Assembly (NCBI GenBank): GCA_001599975.1
Contig: BCIO01000001.1
Location: 1,116,001 to 1,180,000 of the forward strand
Reading direction: 5' to 3'
Length of the DNA: 64,000 nt
Origin: Cystobasidiopsis lactophilus
Taxonomy: Eukaryota > Basidiomycota > Agaricostilbomycetes > Agaricostilbales > Chionosphaeraceae
Shown here: one piece after another, positions 1-10,207 of the stretch
Position numbering within the stretch: position 1 is the stretch's first letter
How the letters are laid out: each line of letters opens with the position of its first letter
Made by a program: the position numbers and the translations under genes
The notes under the pieces: model-generated
The model's input: the letters and a program-made list of their open reading frames with translations, nothing else
Told to the model about the DNA's origin: nothing
The model's database searches: none

Positions 1-780
1 GCACACCTACTCGTCCAGCCGAGCGCTGGCCTACTCAGTTTCCGCCTCGCAGCAGCAAATCGTCTCCTCGGCCACGCTTGAATCTCAATCCCAGTCTCAG
101 CCAAAGGTGCCCAAGATCTCGCCGTCTCAACAAGAGGACGACTTTCAGTTGGGCTATCAATCGACCCTAGAGCAAGAAGAAAACAACTACTTCCCTCCCT
201 CCCCTCCCGCTCCGCCTGCCGACCAGGACGCGCCAGCTTCTCGCGACACCAGCCGCGCCTTGTCCAAGACAGAGTCCGTCCAATCGCTCAGTCTCGACCG
301 CGCACCAATCGAGTCCAGCGCTCAGCAAGTGGAGGCCGCCCTTGTGCCCCATGGCGTGCCGATGCCTTCCAATTCCGAAGCTGACGCCGACGCTCTGTCC
401 AAGATCAAAAGCCTGTTCGCTGGATCGACCAGATCTGTCTCTGATTCCAACTTGGCTCAAGCTGCCAAGGTGATTTGTTGTTCCGCTTTGTTCGACCTGC
501 ATGTTCATTCCAAACATTCTATTTGACGCAGAGCCGAAAGCGTAAGCGTCCGTTCACAGATCGGCGTGTCAGCTCGGACGCCATGCTGCCGCCATCCTTC
601 GAGGAGGCTGAGCTCGTTGCCACCACCGGAGGCCGCACCCGAGCGCCATTCGAGATGACACAAGGGGGCATACCAGAGACGTACGACGAGACGATGGAGC
701 AGTCTATCCAGATCCGTGTCGTCGATCCCGCGGCGGTGGAAGCTCGGCAAATGCTCATGGACCTATCGCGCATTGCATAA
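1..780 (+). CDS. 3' part of an unknown serine-rich, probably nuclear protein
   Basis: The reading frame is open from base 2 and enters the window from the left, so the start is missing. Exons are <2..469 and 532..780; the 62-nt intron has a GTGATT donor and a GACGCAG acceptor and the frame continues in phase 0. The protein is rich in Ser, Gln and Pro. A basic cluster (SRKRKRP) just after the intron could be a nuclear localisation signal (inference). The C-terminus ends in LMDLSRIA. I do not recognise the family. The stop codon lies one base from the stop of the convergent minus-strand locus. Confidence 0.7.
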
Positions 781-796
781 CTCAGAAGTTCATTTC

Positions 797-1121
797 CTGC
801 ATTTTTATCGCGTTGATCGGTTGCATTCCCGTACAATCAGAACAAGCATCAATATCAGTCGACGAGTTCATGAGATTGGTGGAAGCGAAAAGAGCAGGCG
901 CCGGCAACCGTCTCTGTTTGTCCCGCAATCGACGCCTCCGCAGAATGGCTACGGCCCTTGCTTGGGTCGCGTGTACCGTGGGATAGACTGAGCAAGTATT
1001 GCGACGGAAGAGCCGCCAATGCGGGCTGGGAGGTGGGGCGCGAACTCTCCGGGCGGTGGATCGGAGAGAGGCTGGCAAGTGGGAGAAGGCAGAAGGAGAA
1101 CAGTAGGAAGTTCTCACTTAC
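797..1121 (-). repeat. introner-like long intron, copy A
   Basis: This 325-nt segment has GTAAGT at its 5' end and TGCAG at its 3' end on the minus strand. After a pyrimidine-rich lead comes a hairpin-like pair (CTCTCC...GGAGAG), then the core shared with copies B-D (CCTCCCAGCCC, GGCTCTTCC, CAAGGGCC). The second hairpin region is more worn in this copy than in B or E. It is five to six times longer than ordinary introns in the window. Confidence 0.65.
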
Positions 1122-1152
1122 GAGAGGTTGTGCGGAATGCCTAGTCGAAATC

Positions 1153-1488
1153 CTGCATCAAGTAGTAGTATCAGCTCATGAGACCGACCGAAAACGCAGA
1201 GCGAAAAGAAGAAGAGGAAGAAGAGCGCTGACGATGGCGAAGGGAAGTGGGTCAGCTTCGGGCTGCCATCGCACGTTTTAACCCCCAATCAAACCCCTCC
1301 GGAGAGGGGGCTAGGGCCCTTTCCAGTGTTGCGTGTGCTGGGGGATGGGCTGATCAAGTGTAGCGAGGGAAGGGCTGCCAATGTGGGCTGGGAGATGTGG
1401 GGTGCGGACTCTCCATGGGGGGAACATGGAGAGATGGTGGAAAGAGCAAAAGAGAGAGAGGGGGGAAACCTGAGCAGCGATCACTCAC
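1153..1488 (-). repeat. introner-like long intron, copy B
   Basis: This 336-nt element has a GTGAGT donor and a TTGATGCAG acceptor on the minus strand. It has a pyrimidine-rich 5' third, a perfect stem TCTCCATG...CATGGAGA, the shared core, a GGGCCCTAGCCC element and a CCCCTC/GAGGGG stem. Its last 31 nt are nearly identical to the end of copy C, including a GCTGATAC branch-like site. It is the best preserved copy together with C and D. Confidence 0.75.
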
Positions 1489-1597
1489 TTTGGGCCGTTG
1501 AGAAAGACGATGGACATGAACATTGCGGACTCGCGCTCGCCAGGGATGCTCTGAGGCTGGTTGAACACGATGAAGCAGGCCCTATCAAGCTCCAAGC

Positions 1598-1946
1598 CTG
1601 GATCAAGTAGTAGTATCAGCTCTTGAGATCAACCAAGCAGAGAGCAAAGAGAAAGAGGCAAGACACATGTGCTGGCGAAAACGAAGGGGAGTGGGCCAGC
1701 TTCGGGCTGCCATCACATGTTTTATCCCAAGATCAACCCGTCCGTAGAGGGGGCCATGGCCCTTGTTTTGATCGTTGTTGCTGGGAGATGGGCCGAGAAA
1801 GTGTAGCGAGGGAAGAACCGTTAATGTGGGCTGGGAGATAAAGGCGGCTGACTCTCGTGGAGGGGGCACGAGAGTGGGCGGGAGAGGATAGATGACAGAG
1901 GAGGAGGAAGAAGAAGAAGAGGAAACGTGAGGGAACGACCACTCAC
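1598..1946 (-). repeat. introner-like long intron, copy C
   Basis: This 349-nt element has a GTGAGT donor and a TTGATCCAG acceptor on the minus strand. It carries the shared core, a perfect stem CTCTCGTG...CACGAGAG, the palindrome GGGCCATGGCCC and the block ATGGCAGCCCGAAGC shared with copy B. A long run of CTT/CCT follows the donor. A 181-codon frame covers it on the minus strand, but that frame ignores the splice signals. Confidence 0.75.
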
Positions 1947-2086
1947 TCTGCGCCGTTGAGAAAGGCCATTGGACTTGAACGCTGTAGACTCGCACTCGCC
2001 AAAGCCACTCTGAGGCTAACGAATCACAATGCGAGAGTATCCTGTTGCGCTCCGGGCAGTTTTGAAGCAGCGAAGCAGAGGTCAAA

Positions 2087-2163
2087 GTGGTGGAACGGGA
2101 GCAAGAGAGTTCAGTCGCGAACGGCCGTTTTCTTTTCTCGCATGACACTGACCGAATTGTGGT
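2087..2163 (-). repeat. companion repeat module, copy 1
   Basis: On the minus strand this module begins with a CACAATTYGGTCAG-like block, continues with an A-rich tract and GGCCGTT, and ends with CTTGCTCCCGTTCYRCCACC. A closely related copy is at 58232-58323 and a shorter one at 57606-57660. All are on the same strand as, and close to, the long introns, but outside them. Confidence 0.6.
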
Positions 2164-2344
2164 ATTTGTGACTGCTCTGTAGCAGGCAAAGTAGAACAGT
2201 CAACGCTGGCCATTTGAAGAGCAAATGGAGGGCAGTAGTTGGCGCCATGATGGAATTCCGAGATCGAATCCCCTCATACCAGGCTCTCGATGGCTTCACA
2301 AAGTACCAAACAGTACATAACGACTTCGAGGGGAAGTTGAGCAC

Positions 2345-3174
2345 GTAGACGAGCCATATCTGCGAAGGCAGTCATCTCCAGGACCCAAGGCGCTTCGGGT
2401 GGCAAACCGGCCGCGGTTCAGAGCAACAGTGGTTATCTGCATTGCTGGTCCATCCCATCTCACAGTCTCAGATAAAGCAAATGTCAGAATCAGAGCATCA
2501 AATTGGACGATGGAGGATAAGAAACGAGAGAAGAGGCATTGCCAGCAAGCAAGCTTGGCCAGTGGCGCTTTGCACGCCCGTGGGCGCCCAAACCGCTAGC
2601 GTCGATCTTCCCACACTTTCTTGGAGAAAATGACATCGTTGCAAAGAAACAGGCCTGCTAAAAAAAGGAGAAACCGTTCTTCTGGAATACCGCACCGCGC
2701 GCACTTCACAAAAGGGGAGATTGCCAAAATCTATGCCACATGCTAGGACGAGAAACTACACAAACTGAGCTCTTTGAATGAGGACCGCCAAAGGAAGAGA
2801 GAAAGTCGTTCAACGATACAACCCTTGAGGAGAATAGGGAGAAGGAGAAGTCCAAGGTGTTTGGCCACCTCTGTCGCAGCGGCCTTGCTGAAGGGTCCGC
2901 CCGAGTTTTTGGTGCCAGGCGGTGTGCAAGAAGCTGGTGGCGGTGGGGATGGGTCGAGAGGTGTGTACAATGTTACCAAGAGGTCTGGGCGGTGGCACAA
3001 CACTTTTGCTGTTTACTGCTTTGTTGTACAAGTTGAGCGCGCGGGACGGACGGCGAGTTCGTAGGAGGTCATAAAAGGCGAGTGAAAGCCGCTGCTGGGA
3101 GAGGCGGCGGGTGTAATAGGTGTAAAAAAGGCGGCCAATAAGTGGGTGTAAGAAATTGTAACAAGGGTGAGTTT
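2345..3174. other. intergenic stretch without a supportable gene
   Basis: Several frames of 60-125 codons cross this stretch, but none has a recognisable domain, a credible splice path or an ATG in good context. It lies 3' of the gene ending at 3175 and upstream of the long-intron locus, so it may hold that locus's promoter or first exon. I see no repeat or structural RNA here. Confidence 0.5.
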
Positions 3175-4697
3175 TCAGGCGACGCAAGCCACTCGTCGGG
3201 AGGGCGAATGCGACCGAGGGACCGCGGCGTCCATCTGGGATGGCGCGGATCCGCTGGCGCCGTTCGAGGAGGCCGCCGCAGCCGCAGCTCTCCTGGCCGA
3301 TCTCCGGCTTGGGCTTCTAGTGGGCGGCGAAGGGTTTGCGGCTGGTGCGGCTGCAGTTTTGGGGTTGAAGGTGGAGGAGGCTTCTAGGGCGGCGGACGAG
3401 GTGGCGGGCTCCGGACATGAGAGCGAGCGCTTCATGTTCGGCCGCGAAGAGGAGGATGACTCGGAGCTGGAGTCGGCGAAGGTGGTTTGCTGGGGCTCGA
3501 CGTGGTCGGAGGCATAGGTATAGGACGACAGGTGATAATTAGAGTTGGAGGAGACGATGGGCATGGAGGACATGAGGTGGCGTTGGAGCGACTCGAGCGA
3601 GCGCTGCTGCTCTTGGCCGGTGGCGGCGAGGAGGATGTCGTCCTGCTCTTGCTGTTGCTGCTGCTGCTGCTCCTCCTCCGAGGTGGGGATGGTCATGAAC
3701 CCAAAGGGGGACGAGTACCAGTCGCGCGTGATGGGCACGATGACTTGCGGCCGCCGACACCAGCCTGATGGGTTTGAAACCTATCAGAACCATGTCCTGT
3801 AGAGAGAGTAGAGGGCAGAAACGCACTGTTGTAGAGAACCCATTTGCGGAGCTTCAGGCTCGCGGCACCCGTCTCTCCCGCGAGACGGCCGCGCAGAACG
3901 GCGAGCAGCTGAGCTTTTATAAAGTCGGGTTCGTCGTGCAGCGAGGTCTGGATGGCGTTGAAGGCTAGTGGGAGGGTCTACTCAGGCTCTGGGCAGGGAG
4001 GAAGAAGGGGCACGAGACCTCACAGTCAATATCGGGAGGGGCGGACAATGCTCTCGGCCTGCTCAGTGGCCGCTCCGAGAGAGTGAGGTCGGGCAGGCTG
4101 TTGCGCTTGGTGGGCACGCGACTGGTAGAGGCAGAGGAGGACGATGTGGAGGCGGAGGCGGAGAGGCAAATGTCGGCAAACTCTTGGGCGAGCGAGGCGG
4201 CCAGGTCCCAGGCCTGGGGGGCGCCCGTCCAAACGGCCTCCTGGGGCGCCATGCGCGTCTGGGTGCCTTTTAAGGCGGTCGACGCCGCGAAGCAGGCCAA
4301 AGAGTCCAAGCCTTTAGCTGGCGACGAGGCGAGGGCGGCCGGGCAAGGGAGCGCATTGACATTCCGAGGCCGGAGCACGCTGGCGGACCTGAGGTGGGAG
4401 TGGGCGACTTTTTGCTTCTTGAGCCGGTTCACCTGGCTCTCGACCTGCTTCCTCTTGATGCCTTTGGGCAGCTCGCTGAACGGAGCAGGCGCGAGGTGAA
4501 ACGAGGGCGGCCTGTTGCACCCGGCGCATGAAACGGCGTCGAGGGTAGTTGGAGCACCGTTGCGACGCGGAGGACCGTCAGCTGCGGCGTCTGTTAACCT
4601 AGATTAGCTCTTGGCCAAAGGTTTGGTGGCAAATGACAGGCCACGCACCTAGGAGCAGCGGCGGCGAGAGGCCCGACCAATCCCAGCTGGAATCCAT
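3175..4697 (-). CDS. unknown serine-rich protein with poly-Gln run
   Basis: Exons are 4697..4649, 4590..4024, 3964..3827 and 3764..3175, giving 447 aa. Introns are 58, 59 and 62 nt with GTGCGT or GTGAGG donors. The N-terminal part has a basic stretch (LPKGIKRKQVESQ) followed by Ser/Pro-rich sequence. The middle block around SLHDEPDFIKAQLLAVLRG and KLRKWVLYN looks folded and is likely the conserved core. Next come PITRDWYSSPFGFMTI, a seven-Gln run and a low-complexity SSSESSSSS/Ala-rich tail. No family was recognised; a nuclear or cell-cycle regulator is only a guess. The first ATG is set by the 49-nt exon that joins in phase. Confidence 0.7.
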
Positions 4698-5157
4698 CGA
4701 GTCGAATGCGCAGGAATGTTGCGCTCACTAGTCGCCGTTCGAAGTTGCCGTGGAGCGCCCGCTATAAGAGCATGACACACGTCTCGACTGGGCAGCGGAT
4801 GGGCTCCTAGTCGCTGGCGGCGCACAGAGGAGAGGGGAGCGAGCGCACTGAGCGGCTGACTCTTCTTGCAGATCACCCGAACCTCGAGTGTTGGTTGAAC
4901 TCCCTCTTTCTGTTCCTGCTCTGCCAACTGCTCGACTTGTTGCTCTTGTTGCTACTCAAGAGCTATGGGAGTTTGCCACCTCCGCTCACGAGACCGTCAG
5001 ACAGCGCTAAGATACTAAAATAAAGATGACCAAATGTCAGCTCCTCCCCAGAGTCTCGACGTGTCCTGAATGTCTGACATGTGCTGTTCCCTTTGGTCAA
5101 TGTGAGATACGCCTGCTACATGTGCTGCTCCCCTTCGTTATCTCCCTACGACGAAAA
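4698..5157. promoter_or_regulatory. divergent promoter region, 460 bp
   Basis: This stretch separates the divergent starts at 4697 (minus) and 5158 (plus) and must hold both promoters. No specific motif is claimed. Confidence 0.4.
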
Positions 5158-6950
5158 ATGCTGCTGGATCGACCTTTTCTTGCTGCTGTTGCCTCTCTGC
5201 TTCTTCAAGTTGACTCTGCCCGATCGGCCGTCTTGCCTGCCGCTGAAGGGCATTTCAGCACCGAGCTCAAAGCCCGAAGTGTCGTTGGCTCGCCTCTAGC
5301 TGCCCGCAGGACATTCGAGCGCCGCTCTCGCTTTGCCCAGACTGAGCAGCACAAGCAGACGCTTGCCAAGCGAGCTTCCGGGTTTGGCTACGTCGAGGGA
5401 GATTATGTCAATACGTTCATCTATGGCCTGGAGACCTTCATTGCCGGGCAAGGGCCGTGAGTTTCTATCGTTACTTGTCGATGGAATCGGTTGACCTTTC
5501 GGCCCTCAGGTTTTGGCTTGTAGCTGATCCGGGCAGCTCGGACACTTGGGTGGTTTCGGCTGGCTTCGAGTGAGGCTTCTTCACCCTCTTATCAGGTGTG
5601 TTGAAGCTGAAGTAATGTTCAGCTGCTTCAATCTATCCGGCGAGGCTTTGGACGAGGCCAGCTGCAAGTTTGGCAACACCAGTTTCTACAACTCTTCCGC
5701 CAGCTCTACGTACAAAGAGATTCCCAATGTCTTTTTCAACGTCACTTATAATGACCATGAGTGGGTCCTCATCGTTCATCGCTTTTTTGGGCAGGTCGTG
5801 ATTTCAACTCTCGCAGATCAATTACTGGGCCTGCCGCCTCCGACAAGTTCAAGATTGCGGGCTACAACTTCACTCAGACCTTCGGCCTGGCCAACTCGAC
5901 CGCTTGGCTGGGCGACGGGACGACGGACGGCTTGATCGGCCTCAGCTTCCCGGCCTTGGCCGATTTCATTAACGCCACCAGTGGCGATTATACTAACCCC
6001 AACACCGTGCCGTTCTCCATCTGGGGCCAGAAGGGTCTGGCCAAGATCATGTCGCTGGCGTTCAACAGATATAACGAGACGAATTTGGCAGGTGCGCTTT
6101 CTGTTCTCCTCGCATTTGTTCCCTCAGATGTTCACGGCCTATATGTACAGCTGGAGGAAACATCTCCTTCGGGAAAGCGCTCGCCTTGCCGACCCAAGAG
6201 CCCAAAGTGACCGTGCCGCTCAACAAGCTCCAGCTGGACGAGGGCGAATCGCCAGTCAACGCCTACTACATGACTGCGCTGGACGCCATCACCTTCAAGG
6301 GCAGCAACTACTCCAATAACTGCGCCCACCTCATCAAGTCCAGAGGCTACTTCCCCAGCTCGGGCTCCAACGACACCTCGTTCAACGCGTGCGAGACTTC
6401 CAAGATGGCCGGCGACGTACCCTATGCCTTGTTTGATGCTGGCACCTCCCAGATGCTCATTGGCACTGCTGTGGGTTGCTCTTGGCACTGCGCTCGTGGA
6501 TGGACGACTCAGACCACGTTCCTCTCAGATCGCCGAGCAGTACATGCAGCTTTGGGAGCCACCTTATATCTCAAAAGACTCCTATCAAGGTGCGTCTGGA
6601 ATTGCTTTATTTCTATGTTGGTGGGGCTCAAATTCTGAGTTGCTACTAGGAATCTACACTGTGAATTGCAGCTCCACCCCACCGCACTTTTCGTTCACCG
6701 TCGGCGGCGTCGAGTTCCACGTTCCCCAAAAGGATCTGGTTTACACGGTCAATGGTACCTGCTACTCAAATGTCGGGGATGTTCTCGACGATGGCCGCCT
6801 CTTCTTGTGCGTTGAGCTGCGCTCTTTCGTGCACTTCGACCAACTGACCCTGCTTCGTGTAGGATGGGTGTGGCAAGTCAGTTCAACCTAATCTCCACCT
6901 ACGACGTGGACAAGTCGACCATTACGCTTGCTACCCGAAAATTCGATTAG
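5158..6950 (+). CDS. secreted pepsin-family (A1) aspartic protease homologue
   Basis: Eight exons (5158..5456, 5510..5569, 5623..5760, 5817..6091, 6151..6470, 6529..6589, 6650..6806, 6863..6950) give 465 aa. The ATG at 5158 starts a signal peptide (MLLDRPFLAAVASLLLQV); an earlier in-frame ATG lacks one. A basic pro-region contains RR and KR sites. The two catalytic motifs are VADPGSSDTW (Asp ~106) and FDAGTSQML (Asp ~353). The residue after Asp is normally Thr or Ser in site one and usually Thr in site two; here it is Pro and Ala. The flap region reads VTYNDH instead of the usual YGDG/YGTG. Many NxS/T sites suggest a glycosylated extracellular or vacuolar protein. The fold assignment is firm; activity is uncertain. 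Confidence 0.85.
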
Positions 6951-7042
6951 CCTTCCGGCCCCAAGCCCAAAAGTCTTCTAGTGGAAGGCGTTGCATTAAT
7001 TGCCCATCTACTTGTACAGTTGCAAATAAAGAAAGAAAAGTC

Positions 7043-9602
7043 TCATGGCCTGCCCTGTGCTGTCATTTCCAAGTCTTGCGGACGGGTTGGAGAGATGTCT
7101 TTTCGATGAGAGTGGCGGTCTCGCCTGGCTTCTAGCCACGCTTTGCTCTTGGCCTTTTGGGCAGCATCATCTGCTCGCTTCAAGGAGCGCTCTTCCATAC
7201 AGAAGATGGACAGCAGGGCGCTGAGATCCCTGGTTAGCGCGGTCACGCAAGGGCATAGACGCAAACTCACGCGGCGCCTGCCAGGCCCGTGCACATTAGC
7301 CAAATGATCCTGAATCCTTGTCGATAAGCGTGTTGAATTTGTGCTACTTCTTGTGGTGAAAAGGCAGACGTCTTGATGATGAGCGGGTTGTCGAACAGAG
7401 CCGACAGCGCCGCCGTGTCGATGTTGACGGAGTGGCGCACTGAATTCGTTAATATGGTCGAACTGACAGCCAGGAATCTTCGCCGATGCCTGAGTAAGAA
7501 GCCTGAAAGGTAGAGAATCGCCTTACAGCGTGCCACAGAGCATGCGGATGAAATTTCGAGTCGCCGTTGCCACAGCCATGTCCTTACGCTCGACAGCAGC
7601 CTCTGTACAAATAATCTGGGTGAGCGCTTTATGCAGGCCGAGCACAGGAGGGTTCCTTACGAATTGCGACGAGCGTGGTTTGAAAGACTTGGCCCGACCC
7701 AACACCAATAATGACCAAGAAACCAGCGATTTCTCCCGTCGAGGAATACTGATCCAAAGTAGACAGAAGACCGGTACCGATCGTCCACAGACACCAACCC
7801 GAGACAACGATGACCTTGTACTTCCCAAACCTACCCACTGCGTAGCCTGCCAAAGCTGAAACTGTAACCATCACCAGGATCAATGGCAGCAGCAGCACAC
7901 CAGATCGGATGGGTGAGTTGCCTCGCAAGATTTGGAAGTATTGCGGGATGTCTGGGTCGACGACGAAATCAGTGGCGGTGGCAAGGCTCCCGAGCTGCCG
8001 GCTTACAGTATAACTGCACATAGTAAAGAGTACCATTCACTGCCGATTGAAGATAGCAGGAAACCAGGTCTCGCCCGCGAAAGAGCTGCATCGGCATGAT
8101 TGGTAGATTGGACCCTTTCCTGCGAAGGGATGTGAGCGAAATGACAGCGAAACGGGGCAACGTCGAACGAACCATTCCCAGACACAAAAGGCTACAGCTA
8201 CAGCGATGCCAGTCAAGAAGGGCGCCAGGACGTGCGGCGACGTCCAGCTATAGCTTGGGCCGGCAGCCGTCAAGCCCACCAACATGAGGATGGATGCCAG
8301 AAGCACAAGCACAGCGCCTCCATAGTCGATTTGTCCTAGCTTCGTCTTTGTTGAGCCCTTGACGTGTTTTAACGGAAGGCCAAAGGTGATGATGAGAAAC
8401 GCGATGCAGCCAAGCGGCAAATTCAGCCAGAACGACCACCTCCAGGTGGTGGCGGACACAATCAAGCCTCCGATCAGAGGTCCAAGGCCGTTCGATATCC
8501 TGCGACAGCGTGAGCATCTGCCAACAGGGAACGTTGAAGACTCACGCCACGAAGAAACTCAAGATGCCTAGATATTTGCCCCGTTCCTCCAAGGAGACCA
8601 CGTCGCTTACAATAATCATGGTGAGGCTGGTTAAAAGTCAGAAGTGACCGTCGTATGATGACGGTGACAATGCGCTCACGAGGTGATCGCGCCGCCACCG
8701 ATTCCTTGGAAGGCACGGAAGATGATCAGTTGTAGCATTGTCTGAGCGACACTGCATGCCAAACTCCCGAGCCAAAACACAATAATGCTGTAGAAGTGCT
8801 CAGTTCTCGTGCTCGACATCATCAAGCTTCGCACGCGTACGCTGCCATCATCGTCCGTTTGCGACCAAATATGTCTGACCAGCGGCCACTATATTTGCTT
8901 AGTGTCAGTTTGTACTTGTATCACCCGACAAATAGAGATGACTGACACCAATGGCTGAAACGCAGTACTAGTCAACAAGTACGCTGTTGCGACCCAAGAG
9001 ATGCTGCAGTTTCCCGGCCTCAATTGGTCCACGCTCTCATCAAACATGGATTAGACGTACTCTTTGCCTGAGTCAAAGTCCTCCGCGATCGTTGGCATGA
9101 TGTTGGCCACGATCGTCTGATCCAGCATCGACAGCATGAGGGCAATCGCGCAACCAAGGAACACGATCAATATCTGGCGTGTCGGAAGGAGATTGGTCTG
9201 CTCTTGCAGGGAGACCACTTTCTTCGCCGGCAATCCCTTTTCCAAGTCGGCCTGATCTGAGCCAGCGAGCACCTCTTCCGACACCTCCGCTACCTTTTCC
9301 GTTCCCTTTGCTGTCTCTTCCGGATCCTTTACTGAGTCTGAAGCGACTCTCGATGCGACTGACCCATCAAGGCCAGGAACGGCAACGATGGGAGCTATCG
9401 CCGACACAACCTCAATGTCATCTGACGTTCCTGCTTGCTGGACAAGCTGCGTCGGATTGAGGTCAGACTGTAGGCCCAGAGACTCTTTCGGGGTGGTGCG
9501 CAGCTGGGACTCTGTGGATGCGGTGGCACGCGACTCGCCCACCAAGACCGAATTGGGAGGCATCTGTGCCTTCTGAGGCGTCTGATGCTGCCGGTCTTCC
9601 AT
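7043..9602 (-). CDS. MFS multidrug/toxin efflux transporter (DHA14-like)
   Basis: Eleven exons (9602..9061, 9003..8947, 8888..8841, 8787..8680, 8626..8546, 8499..8173, 8119..8007, 7951..7661, 7602..7527, 7462..7271, 7229..7043) give 673 aa. About 150 hydrophilic residues precede the first membrane span, which is followed by LDQTIVANIMPTIAEDF, typical of the 14-TM drug:H+ antiporter group. Motif A is VGRWSDIFGRKR. Further signatures are RAFQGIGGGAI, ANGLGPLIGG-like, WRWSFWLNLP and IPQYFQILRG. The C-terminal tail is long and basic. It probably exports toxic compounds at the plasma membrane; the substrate is unknown. The acceptor at 7463 is a choice: another at about 7490 also keeps frame. The first ATG is at 9602. 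Confidence 0.88.
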
Positions 9603-10207
9603 CAAATTGTGCCAAAAAACATGTCAGATAACCAAAGAAGGGCAGGAGTGGTCGACAGGGGGCAAGAAGGCATCGCAAGAGCAGTAGCCACCGGCTGCCG
9701 GCCAGTCAGAATCCAAAGCGGCAGCGGAGACGAGATCGTCGCGCATGGCTTCGGCATCGACTCTGAGGGCAGCAAGAGCAGTCTGGGCATTATGACAAGC
9801 TCCGTGCGATGCCGCGAGAGTGGGTGCCCTGGATCAAGCTTTGTTGCGGACGGCCGACCACTGCGTGTTCACTCCTCTTTTTGATGGTCACCATCATGAG
9901 CTGCTGGGCGCGCCTGTACTGCCAAATCGACGCGACGGAATGTCTCACCTAATCGAGCATGCTCAAGGCCAGGCCTTGCCACCCAAACTTTTGGCTGGGC
10001 TGCCTGCTTTCTCCATGCTCGCTTCGTTAACACCACTACGTACATCTCAAAGTTGCGAACTAGAAAATTAAAGTCACTTGGTCTGGTCAAACGTGCAAGA
10101 GAAGCTAGCAATTAGCCAGCCAGCAGAGAGCAGGCCTCTCCGCTGTCGAACGTGCCTGGCCTGGTTCGCGCTCCTATCCTTTCTTCACCGCCTTTCCTTC
10201 GCTCTCC
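9603..10207. promoter_or_regulatory. divergent promoter region, 605 bp
   Basis: This stretch lies between the transporter start (minus strand) and the Aim6-like gene (plus strand). No gene-like frame or repeat was found in it. Confidence 0.4.

Larger units (their letters stand above)
782..2176 (-). pseudogene. small-exon locus of unknown function split by three long related introns
   Basis: Read on the minus strand, a coherent splice path is 2176..1947, 1597..1489, 1152..1122 and 796..782, ending in EMNF and a TGA stop. The frame stays open through all joins. The three introns between these exons are 349, 336 and 325 nt and are related to one another (listed separately). The exon at 1947-2060 is clearly similar to the exon at 1489-1597, but it carries a stop in the matching frame, so exon plus intron appears to have been duplicated and one copy has decayed. 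No start codon or first exon could be fixed; an acceptor at 2177 suggests more exons upstream. No known domain is recognised. It may be a live small gene, a remnant, or a gene-tail array. Confidence 0.4.

Noticed and set aside
1603-2148. 181-codon minus-strand frame across the left locus
   Set aside because: It reads straight through long intron C, begins at a non-ATG codon and has no domain; the splice-aware path is better supported.
2240-2280. tRNA-like GATCGAATCCC segment
   Set aside because: The bases on either side do not form a T-stem and no anticodon or acceptor arm fits.
2810-3187. 125-codon minus-strand frame
   Set aside because: It has no domain or splice support and overlaps the 3' end of the gene at 3175.
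3640-3685. CAG/CTG-rich tract as a possible microsatellite insertion
   Set aside because: It is in frame within the serine-rich protein and encodes its poly-Gln run.
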